Source of the DNA: Gammaproteobacteria bacterium
GTDB taxonomy: Bacteria > Pseudomonadota > Gammaproteobacteria > Arenicellales > Spongiicolonaceae
Direction: 5' to 3'
Assembly (NCBI GenBank): GCA_028817275.1
Contig: JAPPPZ010000057.1
Location: forward strand, 1 to 64,000
Length of the DNA: 64,000 nucleotides
A program made the translations under genes and the position numbers. Of this stretch, positions 27,531 through 35,500 are shown piece after piece (within the stretch, counting starts at the first letter, position 1; each line of letters begins with the position of its first letter). Below the pieces are notes generated by a model. That model had not been told where the DNA came from and searched no databases. It worked only from the letters and a program-made list of their open reading frames with translations.

Positions 27531-29221
27531 GCACCGCCGCCCGCACCGCCGCCGGTCTGTTTTTGTTGCTGGCCGTCAGCGGCTGCTCCGCCCCGCCGCA
27601 AAACGGCGCGCAGCAATTCATGGTCGCCGCCGCCAATCCCCTGGCGGCGCAGGCCGGGGTCGACATTCTGCATAGCGGCGGAACGGCGGCGGACGCGGCG
27701 GTGGCGGTGCAACTGGTGCTGAACCTGGTGGAGCCGCAATCATCCGGCATTGGCGGCGGCGCCTTTGCGTTGTACTGGGAGCGCGCTTCGGCTTTGGTGC
27801 AAAGTTATGACGGGCGCGAAACTGCGCCGGCGGCGGCGACTGAAAATTATTTTCTCGATGCGGCCGGCAAACCGCTGCCATGGCGGCAGGCGGTGCCGGG
27901 CGGGCTGTCGGTGGGGGTGCCGGGAACTTTGCAACTGCTGGAGACGCTGCACCGTGAACACGGCGTTCTGCCGTGGCGCGGTTTGTTTGCGCCGGCTTTG
28001 CGCATTGCGAGAGACGGTTTTCATGTCTCGCCGCGCCTGGCGCAATCCATTGCCGGCGCCGCCGACAATCTTGCGCTCTTTGCGCGCACCCGCGAATTTT
28101 TTCTCGACGCTGACGGCGCGCCGCTGGCGGCCGGGCATCTGCTGAGGAATCCGCGCTTTGCCGACACTTTAGAAAAAATCGCCGCCGGCGGCAGCGCCGC
28201 GTTTTACCACGGCGCCACCGCCCGCAACATCGTGAACACCGTGAACAACGCGCCGCTGAACCCCGGCATGATGCGCGCCGCCGACCTCGCGCAATACCGT
28301 GTGCGCAAACGGCCGGCGGTGTGCTTTCCCTACCGCGCGCACAAAATCTGCAGCATGGGCCCGCCCAGTTCCGGCGCCCTCACCGTCGGGCAAATCCTCG
28401 GCATGCTCAGCCACTTTAACCTCGGCCGCAAACCCACGGCGCGCGCCGTGCATCTGTTCGCCGAGGCGGCCAGACTGGCCTACGCCGACCGCGCCTTGTA
28501 CATGGCTGACAGCGATTTCGTCGACTTGCCGGGCGGCTTGCTGGACCCGGCGTATCTTGAACAGCGCGCGCGTTTAATCCATCCGCAACGGGCGATGGAA
28601 AAAGCGCCGGCCGGCCGGCCGCCGCGGCTGCCGGCGGCACACTACGGAAAACACCGCGGCGTGGAACTGCCCGGCACCAGCCACTTCAGCATCGTGGACG
28701 CGCGCGGCAACGTACTGTCCATGACCACCACCATTGAAAGCGGCTTCGGCAGCCACCTGATGGTGGACGGGTTTTTGCTGAACAACGAGTTGACCGATTT
28801 TTCCTTCGTGCCGCGCAACGCCGGCCGCCCGGTGGCCAACCGGGTGGAGGGCGGCAAGCGCCCGCGCAGTTCCATGTCGCCGGCCATCGTGTTTAACGCC
28901 GCCGGCGAGCCGTTCATCGTTCTCGGCTCCATGGGCGGCAGCCATATCATCAACCACGTGGCAAAAACTTTAATCGCCATGCTGGACTGGAATATGAATC
29001 CGCAGGACGCCGTCGACCTCGGCCATTTTGTCAACACCGGCGGCGCGATTAAACTCGAGGCCGGCACCGCTATCGTGAATTTCGCCCCGGCCCTGCAGCG
29101 CGCCGGGCATGAAATTGAAATCCGCGAGTTGCGCAGCGGCCTGCACGTGATTAAAAAAGTCCACGGCAAACTCACCGGCGGCGCCGACCGGCGGCTGGAA
29201 GGCGTTGCGCTGGGAGGGTGA
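27527..29221 (+). CDS. ggt: Gamma-glutamyltransferase, lipoprotein form
   Basis: 564 residues. Signal sequence with lipobox LAVSGC, suggesting membrane anchoring in the periplasm. GGT features: AAANPLAAQAGVDILHSGGTAADAAVAVQLVLNLVEP, SSGIGGG, the YDGRETAP site, and the autoprocessing site LPGTSHFSIVDARGNVLS, where Thr becomes the N-terminal nucleophile of the small subunit; GSMGGSHI near the C-terminus binds the glutamyl group. Translationally coupled to gshA. It cleaves glutathione and gamma-glutamyl amides and could connect with the gamma-glutamylmethylamide-type gene at 1748, though that is speculative. Confidence 0.92.
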   Translation: MSTAARTAAGLFLLLAVSGCSAPPQNGAQQFMVAAANPLAAQAGVDILHSGGTAADAAVAVQLVLNLVEPQSSGIGGGAFALYWERASALVQSYDGRETAPAAATENYFLDAAGKPLPWRQAVPGGLSVGVPGTLQLLETLHREHGVLPWRGLFAPALRIARDGFHVSPRLAQSIAGAADNLALFARTREFFLDADGAPLAAGHLLRNPRFADTLEKIAAGGSAAFYHGATARNIVNTVNNAPLNPGMMRAADLAQYRVRKRPAVCFPYRAHKICSMGPPSSGALTVGQILGMLSHFNLGRKPTARAVHLFAEAARLAYADRALYMADSDFVDLPGGLLDPAYLEQRARLIHPQRAMEKAPAGRPPRLPAAHYGKHRGVELPGTSHFSIVDARGNVLSMTTTIESGFGSHLMVDGFLLNNELTDFSFVPRNAGRPVANRVEGGKRPRSSMSPAIVFNAAGEPFIVLGSMGGSHIINHVAKTLIAMLDWNMNPQDAVDLGHFVNTGGAIKLEAGTAIVNFAPALQRAGHEIEIRELRSGLHVIKKVHGKLTGGADRRLEGVALGG

Positions 29222-29239
29222 GGGTGAAAGTGCCGGCGG

Positions 29240-29330
29240 TGGCGGAGAGGGTGGGATTCGAACCCACGTGGGACTTGCGCCCCCATCAGATTTCGAGTCT
29301 GCGCCGTTATGACCGCTTCGGTACCTCTCC
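29240..29330 (-). tRNA. tRNA-Ser (CGA)
   Basis: 91 nt including CCA. Acceptor stem GGAGAGG/CCTCTCC, anticodon loop ACTCGAAAT with CGA, long variable arm and T-loop TTCGAATC. Opposite strand to ggt and mltF, between them. Confidence 0.95.
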
Positions 29331-29337
29331 GCCGATG

Positions 29338-29346
29338 ATTGTAGCA
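29338..29346 (-). promoter_or_regulatory. Extended -10 element of tRNA-Ser
   Basis: On the minus strand TGCTACAAT, an extended -10 (TGn plus TACAAT), ends 8 bp before the tRNA 5' end. No good -35 is at normal spacing, as is common for extended -10 promoters. Confidence 0.5.
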
Positions 29347-29434
29347 GACCCCGGCGCGCGCCGCCGCAAAGCAAACCATGGCCAGGCAAAACCCGCTCTT
29401 TGACTCGAGACAGGCGCCGCTGCCGTACTTGTCC

Positions 29435-30823
29435 ATGGTGCGCAGCCACTACATCGGCGCCGCATTTTGCCTGGTGTCGGCGCTCAGCGGCGCATGGGTG
29501 GTGGCGTTTTATTTGTGGACCGGGCAGACCCGGCAGTCGCTGGACGACATCCGCAAGAGCGGCGTGCTTGAGGCGGTGGCGGTGGAGATGCCGGCGCGGC
29601 TTGAGCGGCGCGACAGTGAATGGCGCGGCATTGAGCACGAAATTGCATCGCGCTTCGCCGCCTCCCTCGGCCTGCGGCTGGCGGTGCGCACCGTCGCCGG
29701 GCCGGGCAAAGTGCTGGACGCGCTGCGCAACAACGAAGCCCACCTGGCATTGAACGGCGCCAGCCTGAAGCGCGCCGCCTCCCTCGGCCTGCCGGTCAGC
29801 CGCACCACCCGCCGGGTGCGCCTGCAAGTCGCCTACCAGCGCGAGCGGCTGCGGCCGCGCGCTGTGCAGCACCTGCGCGGGCGCCCGCTTAGCGTCGTCG
29901 CCGGCGGCGCAGAAGTGGAGTACCTGCGCGGCCTGCGCGATGAGTATCCGTGGCTGCAGTGGACCGAAACCGGCCTCACCCATGAGCAACTACTGCGCGA
30001 GGTGCACGACGGCGCCACCGCCCTGGCCGTGGCCGGTGACGATGTGATTGCGGTGAACCGCCTGCACTACCCCAAAGTCCAGGTCGCCTTCACCCTCAGC
30101 GACCTCGGCGAGCGGCCGGCGCTCGGCTTTGCACTCGCCCGCCGCAGCGACCCGCAACTGGTGCGGCTGCTGGACCGTTTTATCGGCCGCCTCAGAAGCA
30201 GCGGCGAGATGGGCCGCATCGCTGATGTCTACCTGGGCCCGGCCGAAACTGTGGATGTATACGACACGCAAACTTTTCACAACCGCGTCGCCGCGGTGCT
30301 GCCCTACTACCGCAACTGGTTTTTGCAATTCGCGCAACTGAATGGTTTGGACTGGCGGCTGCTGGCCTCGGTGTCCTATCAGGAATCCCACTGGGACCCC
30401 GATGCAAAATCACGCACCGGTGTGCGCGGCATCATGCAAATCACCGAGAACACGGCAAAGTCCTACGGCCTGCCCATACAAAACCTGCACGACCCGGCGC
30501 CGTCCATCCGTGTCGGCGCAAAATTTCTCGCCGATTTAATCGCCCGCCAGCCGGCCGATGTGCAGCCGCCCGACCGTTTGTGGTTCGCCCTCGCCTCCTA
30601 CAACATCGGCTTCGGCCATGTGATGGACGCCCGGCAACTGGCGCGCGACGACGGCGCCGACCCGTCGCGATGGAGCGACCTGCGCCGCTACCTGCCGCTG
30701 AAGCAGCAGCGCAAGTGGTACAAAAAAACCCCGCGCGGCTACGCCCGCGGCCGCGAGGCCGTCACCTTCGTCAACCGGGTGCGGAAGTATTATGAGATTC
30801 TGAGTTTTCTCGAGGGCGGCTGA
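29435..30823 (+). CDS. mltF: Membrane-bound lytic murein transglycosylase F
   Basis: 462 residues from the ATG at 29435, which gives an N-terminus that is immediately a signal anchor (GAAFCLVSALSGAWVVAFYLW); an in-frame ATG at 29378 would add 19 residues. The N-terminal half is a family-3 solute-binding domain (SLDDIRKSGVLEAVAVEMPARLE to the ADVYLGP segment). The C-terminal half is an SLT domain with the catalytic glutamate in SYQESHWDPDAKS, then GVRGIMQITENTAKSYGL and the ASYNIGFGHVMDARQL segment. It cleaves peptidoglycan at the outer membrane, with the SBP domain as allosteric regulator. Last gene before the CRISPR array. Confidence 0.92.
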   Translation: MVRSHYIGAAFCLVSALSGAWVVAFYLWTGQTRQSLDDIRKSGVLEAVAVEMPARLERRDSEWRGIEHEIASRFAASLGLRLAVRTVAGPGKVLDALRNNEAHLALNGASLKRAASLGLPVSRTTRRVRLQVAYQRERLRPRAVQHLRGRPLSVVAGGAEVEYLRGLRDEYPWLQWTETGLTHEQLLREVHDGATALAVAGDDVIAVNRLHYPKVQVAFTLSDLGERPALGFALARRSDPQLVRLLDRFIGRLRSSGEMGRIADVYLGPAETVDVYDTQTFHNRVAAVLPYYRNWFLQFAQLNGLDWRLLASVSYQESHWDPDAKSRTGVRGIMQITENTAKSYGLPIQNLHDPAPSIRVGAKFLADLIARQPADVQPPDRLWFALASYNIGFGHVMDARQLARDDGADPSRWSDLRRYLPLKQQRKWYKKTPRGYARGREAVTFVNRVRKYYEILSFLEGG

Positions 30824-30925
30824 GGGCGGCTCGGAAAGCGGCGGTGAGGGTGATGGCGGCGGAGGTGGAAAACTGTCGCCGATGGGGCCGACGGCGATGA
30901 GAGTTATTTTACTTCTTCGTCGTTG

Positions 30926-31338
30926 CCCTCACACTCTACACAATGCTGAGTTTGCGATGGCGATGTTACCCTCACACTCTACACAATGCTGAGAACGTGA
31001 CGGCGAGGCGACCCTCACACTCTACACAATGCTGAGTGGTGGTGATGATGATTTTCCCTCACACTCTACACAATGCTGAGTTCGAACTTCAGCCAGGAGC
31101 CCTCACACTCTACACAATGCTGAGCCGGCCGCGCTGCCCATCCCCTCACACTCTACACAATGCTGAGTGCGGGGCGCCGGCCGGTCCCTCACACTCTACA
31201 CAATGCTGAGTTGCGGCAGTTGCATCCGCCCTCACACTCTACACAATGCTGAGTGGTGAAGAGCAGTTCACCCTCACACTCTACACAATGCTGAGCCGGT
31301 GAGCGGCGCGTGCCCCTCACACTCTACACAATGCTGAG
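30926..31338 (-). CRISPR. Type V-C CRISPR array: 10 repeats of 25 bp, 9 spacers of 17-19 bp
   Basis: Ten repeats, all identical as read, each 25 bp (plus-strand ends CCCTCACACT and CAATGCTGAG), at 30926, 30969, 31012, 31056, 31100, 31143, 31186, 31229, 31271 and 31314. Spacer lengths in plus-strand order are 18, 18, 19, 19, 18, 18, 18, 17, 18. Such short repeats and spacers are known for type V-C and V-D systems with Cas1-only adaptation. The minus strand is taken as the crRNA strand because a promoter facing into the array lies at 31341-31368 and the tracrRNA candidate is also on the minus strand; the crRNA repeat then begins CTCAGCATTG and ends TGTGAGGG next to the spacer. The newest spacers would be at the high-coordinate end. 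Confidence 0.97.
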
Positions 31339-31340
31339 CG

Positions 31341-31368
31341 ATAATATGTTAATCTGGTGAAAAGTCAA
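31341..31368 (-). promoter_or_regulatory. CRISPR leader promoter
   Basis: On the minus strand TTGACT (31363-31368), a 16-bp spacer and TATTAT (31341-31346), each one mismatch from consensus, facing the array. Only 2 bp separate the -10 from the first repeat, so the predicted start falls about 5 nt inside it, at the CATTG where the tracrRNA complementarity begins. The AT-rich stretch 31339-31401 between the array and cas1 is the only candidate leader. Confidence 0.7.
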
Positions 31369-31401
31369 CCTATTTCCGCGAAACAAAACCGGTATATTGC
31401 T

Positions 31402-32424
31402 ATGAAAATCGATGAATTAAGCCACCCCGATTCGGTTTGGACATATAAAAGTTCCGCGCGCGCGGGGAAGGTTTCGGTGTGGTTGCCTTACCTGCAAGAG
31501 ATTAAGAAAGAGAAGGCAAAAAACACCTATCTGGCGGTGTACCGCGGCGGCATGCTGTCCCTTAATCTGGCGAAGATAGATTGTGTGATGATTTACGGCG
31601 CCGTCGGCAGTTTGCCGGTCGATTTCTTGGACGCGCTCGGCCAGCACCGCATACCGCTGATAATCCACCGTCGCAATTTGTCGAACCCATACTGTTTTTT
31701 GCCCGCCCGCCGGGCCGACGAGAAAGACATGCTGACCCGCCAAGTGCTGTGCCGCGAGAATCAAATCAGAAGGGTGTATATCGCGCGCACGCTTATCAGG
31801 GAGCGCGTCAAATCGTTCGCACACATCATGCCGCCGCAAATCGCCATGCTGTCGGCGCTCAAACGCGCGCGCAGTATTGCCGAGGCGCGCAACATCGAGG
31901 CCCAATGCTCGCGGCGTTACTGGACGCGTTACTACGCCGAGTGCGGCGTTGAAGGCGTCAGTCGCCGCGACAAAAAACACCCGATTAACCAAGCCCTGAA
32001 CGCGTGCTCAGTGTTTCTGTCCGGGGTGATTTTGCGCTGGTTGCTGTTGCACCGCCTTGCGCCCACGCACGGTTTTTTGCATGAGCCGTCCGGCTATCCG
32101 GCGCTGGTGTATGACCTGATGGAACCCGCGCGGTATTGGCTGGAACGAGCCACGCTGCAGGCGGTTCGGGAGGCCGATGACGAGGAAAAATACACCGGTT
32201 ATGCGCTGCAGACCCTGAAAGACCTGATGGACGATGTGATATACATCCCCGCCACCCGCCAGCATGTGCGCCGCAAAAGCATGGCACACGGGATGGTTCT
32301 GGCGTTGCGCGCCTACCTCGCCGGCGATATGCGCCGCTTGGTCCTGCCGGTGGAAGGGGAAAAGGCGGCGGGGCGGCCGCTGAAAGTTTCCTACCGCCTG
32401 CCCGGCGGCGTGCCGCAGGCGTAA
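31402..32424 (+). CDS. cas1: CRISPR integrase Cas1 (Cas1-only type V-C adaptation)
   Basis: 340 residues from the ATG at 31402; a GTG at 31357 would add 15 residues but lies inside the array promoter. The N-terminal Cas1 fold is seen in YRGGMLSLNLAKIDCVMIYG and ALGQHRIPLIIHRR. The metal-binding catalytic residues fit E166 (IEAQCSRRYWTRYY), H227 (THGFLHEPSGYP) and E241 (YDLMEPARYW). It integrates spacers. No cas2 or cas4 exists in the window, matching V-C systems in which Cas1 alone works with spacers of about 18 bp. It starts 63 bp from the array and converges with cas12c; the tracrRNA gene lies between. Confidence 0.93.
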   Translation: MKIDELSHPDSVWTYKSSARAGKVSVWLPYLQEIKKEKAKNTYLAVYRGGMLSLNLAKIDCVMIYGAVGSLPVDFLDALGQHRIPLIIHRRNLSNPYCFLPARRADEKDMLTRQVLCRENQIRRVYIARTLIRERVKSFAHIMPPQIAMLSALKRARSIAEARNIEAQCSRRYWTRYYAECGVEGVSRRDKKHPINQALNACSVFLSGVILRWLLLHRLAPTHGFLHEPSGYPALVYDLMEPARYWLERATLQAVREADDEEKYTGYALQTLKDLMDDVIYIPATRQHVRRKSMAHGMVLALRAYLAGDMRRLVLPVEGEKAAGRPLKVSYRLPGGVPQA

Positions 32425-32449
32425 AAAAACCGCCCCGCAAGCGGGGCGG
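32423..32449 (-). terminator. Rho-independent terminator after tracrRNA/cas12c
   Basis: Minus strand: CCGCCCCGC, a TT turn, GCGGGGCGG, then seven T. It ends both the tracrRNA and any read-through from cas12c. In the plus direction the A-run comes before the stem and no T-run follows, so it is not a cas1 terminator. Confidence 0.88.
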
Positions 32450-32512
32450 CCATTGTGTAGCAAGGGAAAACCCCAGGGATTGGACCGGGTCCGTCGCGGT
32501 TTTCCAGTGTGA
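32423..32512 (-). ncRNA. Candidate tracrRNA of the Cas12c system, with split anti-repeat
   Basis: About 90 nt on the minus strand between cas12c and cas1. Reading 5' to 3': TCACACT (32506-32512) matches 7 nt of the plus-strand repeat; an 8-bp stem GGAAAACC/GGTTTTCC (32498-32505 with 32465-32472) encloses a smaller GGAC/GTCC hairpin; then CTACACAATG (32451-32460) matches the next 10 nt of the repeat; then a terminator hairpin with seven T. The two arms are contiguous in the repeat, so together they would pair with 17 adjacent nt of the crRNA repeat and leave the stem as a three-way junction. The complementarity, the extended -10 upstream and the terminator downstream all agree. The transcription start is estimated to within a few nt. 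Confidence 0.8.
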
Positions 32513-32518
32513 AGCCCG

Positions 32519-32547
32519 ACTATAGCATAAAACCTGGCCGTCAAGCA
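32519..32547 (-). promoter_or_regulatory. Extended -10 promoter of the tracrRNA
   Basis: Minus strand TGCTATAGT (32519-32527), an extended -10 with TATAGT. A weak -35 candidate TGCTTG (32542-32547) lies 17 bp upstream; TTGACG (32539-32544) is closer to consensus but only 14 bp away. The element overlaps the last codons of cas12c. Confidence 0.62.
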
Positions 32548-35500
32548 TCCTTGTCGGCTATTTTTTCGCGCCACCATTTCCGGCCGATATTGACGGCGGC
32601 GTTAACATCCGCATGCATGAAAACCAGCCCGTTGCGGCGGAACATTTGCCGCCCCTTCATTTCTTCATCGGTCAGTTTGCCCAACCTTTCTTGAACATCG
32701 ACGAAAGGCGACAAGTAGGACGACTGGGTCGTGTCTTTGCTGCGCATGGACGGCGGTCGATGGCGCAGTTCGTTTTTTACATGCTTTTTCAATTCATCGT
32801 AACCGCCAAAACGGAAATTCTTTTTCACCTTTCCGAGAGACGGCAGGGGGTTGTCGGAGTCGCGCCGGGCTTCTTTGCCGCCATAGATATAAATGCGCGG
32901 CGCGCCGGCATCCGCACCCAGCACTAACATGCCGTTGCCGTCCGAGACGAGCGGAATATCGATTCCGCTCTCTTTCAACCTGTCGATGATTTGCAGCGGG
33001 TTTTCGCCGCACTCCGAACAGGTTTGCGAGGTGCCGGCCGGAGGGACATCCGCGCCGGGATACAAATCAAGCGGCTTTCCGTCCGCTTTCCTCCACAGCG
33101 GATGCTCCCACTCCGGCGCTCTGCCCGCAAGCCAATGCTGGGCGCGCTTGGTTTTGTGCGCATCCACCGCGCTGAATGTATACAGGCGCAAAATCGAGCC
33201 GTATATCGTTTTCAGCATTCTGCCGCCGCTCTCAAAGCCGCTGACGGATGACTCGAAAACCGGAAAGGCCTTGTGTTTTTCCATAAGCGCGTCTATCACG
33301 CCGGCCAATTCGCCGACTGCCGCTTCCCGCATGTGCTGCAACGACAAGTTGCTGTTGCTCTGAAATCGTTGCGCCGGTTGTTTTTTGCGGCGGTAATGCT
33401 CCACCCGATAAATCAGATGCCGCAACGCCGGCACGGCCACATGGCCGCTTTCATCAGGGTCAATCTTGTCTTTTGTTTTGGCGTTGGGCGCAGTGAAAAC
33501 GGCCCAGCCAATGCCGCGCTCACCCAGGTCGATGGCAATGAATTTGTTCCAGGGAAAATTGTCCGAGCGGCCGCCGCTGTAATTGACATTGAAAACGACC
33601 GCCGCTTGCAGGCGCGTTTTCATATACTCGGCGCGCATTACGCCATTGTCAAAAGTTTGCGCGTATTCTTCTTCGGCGACCAGCGAGGTATCGCCGAAGG
33701 TTACTTTTTGTTGACCATCGTCCAGAAGCGCTTTGTCCAGCCAGCCTTTATAGCGCGAAGGGCCGGCCAGCCGGATATAGGATTTCGGGTCGCGGTCGCC
33801 GCGCCTGTTTTTCAGGATGATTTTGCCGCTTTTGATTTCCAGCAAACCGTCCAGCGACTGACCATCCTTAACAAAAGGTTTATGTTTCTCCTCCGCTGCC
33901 GGCTTGAGCATCGCGTAGTTTCTGTCCGACTTGTAATGCCAGTCATGCGGGATTTCGCGCAAGCAAGCGCGCAGCATGCTTTCTCCCTCGGCGGTTGTTC
34001 TGTTCTTTTCCAGCAACTTCACGGCATCGGCCAAGCGCCCGGCGGCGATGCCCTTGTTCGTGTCGCCATCGACAAACAAAGTTTTGTCTTCGTCTTGCAA
34101 ATGATGCCAACCTTTGGCCAGCGCGCTGCTGCCGCAGGCGATGGTGTCCGGCAGCCGCCAAACCTTGCCCGCTTTGGGCAGCCAGTAAAGGGCTTTGTCA
34201 TCGATATGTTGCAGGCGTATCTTGGCGGTGATTTTCTCTCGCGACAATTTCGCGCACAAGCCGCTGATTTCGCTCCCGTAGCCGTTGAAAATTCGCGCCA
34301 CCACGCCGGGTTGGATTTCGTCGTTTTCAAGCGCCAAACGCACACTGACCGGCAGCGAAATCTCGCTGTTTTGCGCCCCCTCGACCAGGGCGGAAGGCAC
34401 TTTATCCGACAACCCGCTTACGCGCAGACCGAACACGCACTGTTCCAGCAATGCCGCATCGCGGGCGATTTTTGCGCCATCGACATCCAACTCTTCCACC
34501 CATTGGCAGAATCGGCGGACAAATTTTTCCGTTTCCACGCGCATCTGTTTCCCGGCGAAACGACACCCCAACAGCAAAGCGTCATGGCGATACTCGGAAA
34601 ACGGACTCTTATACAGACGGCCCTTGTTCTCGGCAAAAAAGCCCGCGGATTCTTTCGGATTGGCAAAAACCCCGGAATCGTTAAACAGGGTCATGCCGCC
34701 ATTGCGAATTTCCTCAGCGCCGCATTTGCGCACCGCATCAGCGATGCGCTGCAATATGCGGCGGCATGCCAATTCGGAAAAGTCGATGTGTTTTTTGGCG
34801 TCCCGCACACGCTTTCCGGCGCGTTGCCGCTCGGTTTTTTCATGCCCGGCAACAATGTCGACGGCGGCTTGCGCCGCGATTTTTTCCCAGTGCGCGGCCC
34901 GCTGCCGGCGAAGCAGTTGCAATCGCTCGCTGTCCTCCCGCAACACTTGTTCAATGTCGGCCGCCGAATACACCGGCGCGCCGCGGTAATGATTCAATTT
35001 ACGCCGCAGAAACTTGGTCGCATCCTCCGCACCCTCTTCGGTTTCTTTGGTTTTTGGGAAGAAGTATCCCGGCAAATACTTCTTGGCGATAGCGTGGTCG
35101 CCTTTCTTGCCATTCGTCATTTTGCGGATAATTTCCGCCAGTTGAAGAAACAGCCCGCGGCACTCCTCAAAAGAGTCGCTGAAAGCCTCCACCTTTTCCA
35201 CATGCGCCTTGCCCGCGACATGCTTCCCCTTCCCCATCAGCGCGTCCAACGCTTCTTGCGCTTGCGCTTTTTTGCGGGTCATGTTTTCCAGAACCCGTTT
35301 CAACTCGCTGAAGCCACCGGGGAAATTCTGGGCGAACTCTTCCTCTATGTCGGCGCACCGGTTCTCCCGTTTCAGTTGCGTAAGGCTGCTTTCAATGTCA
35401 TCGGGTTGCCCCCCGATTTCATTCAAACTGAGTTTTAATTCGTTCAACCGCTGCCAGTAGTTGGAGATGAAACTGGCGATGCTGCCGCCAAACAACGAGC

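Noticed and set aside
30926-31338. crRNA transcription from the plus strand
   Set aside because: Repeat/anti-repeat pairing alone allows it, but the strong promoter beside the array and the tracrRNA promoter and terminator are all on the minus strand.
31357-31401. GTG start for cas1 at 31357
   Set aside because: It overlaps the -35 of the array promoter, lacks a ribosome-binding site and adds residues not seen in Cas1; the ATG at 31402 fits better, though it is not proven.
32423-32449. Hairpin read as the terminator of cas1
   Set aside because: The A-run precedes the stem on plus and no T-run follows; it only works on the minus strand.
33273-35438. 721-residue open frame on the plus strand
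   Set aside because: It is antisense to cas12c, shows no domain or start signal, and is explained by codon bias on the other strand.
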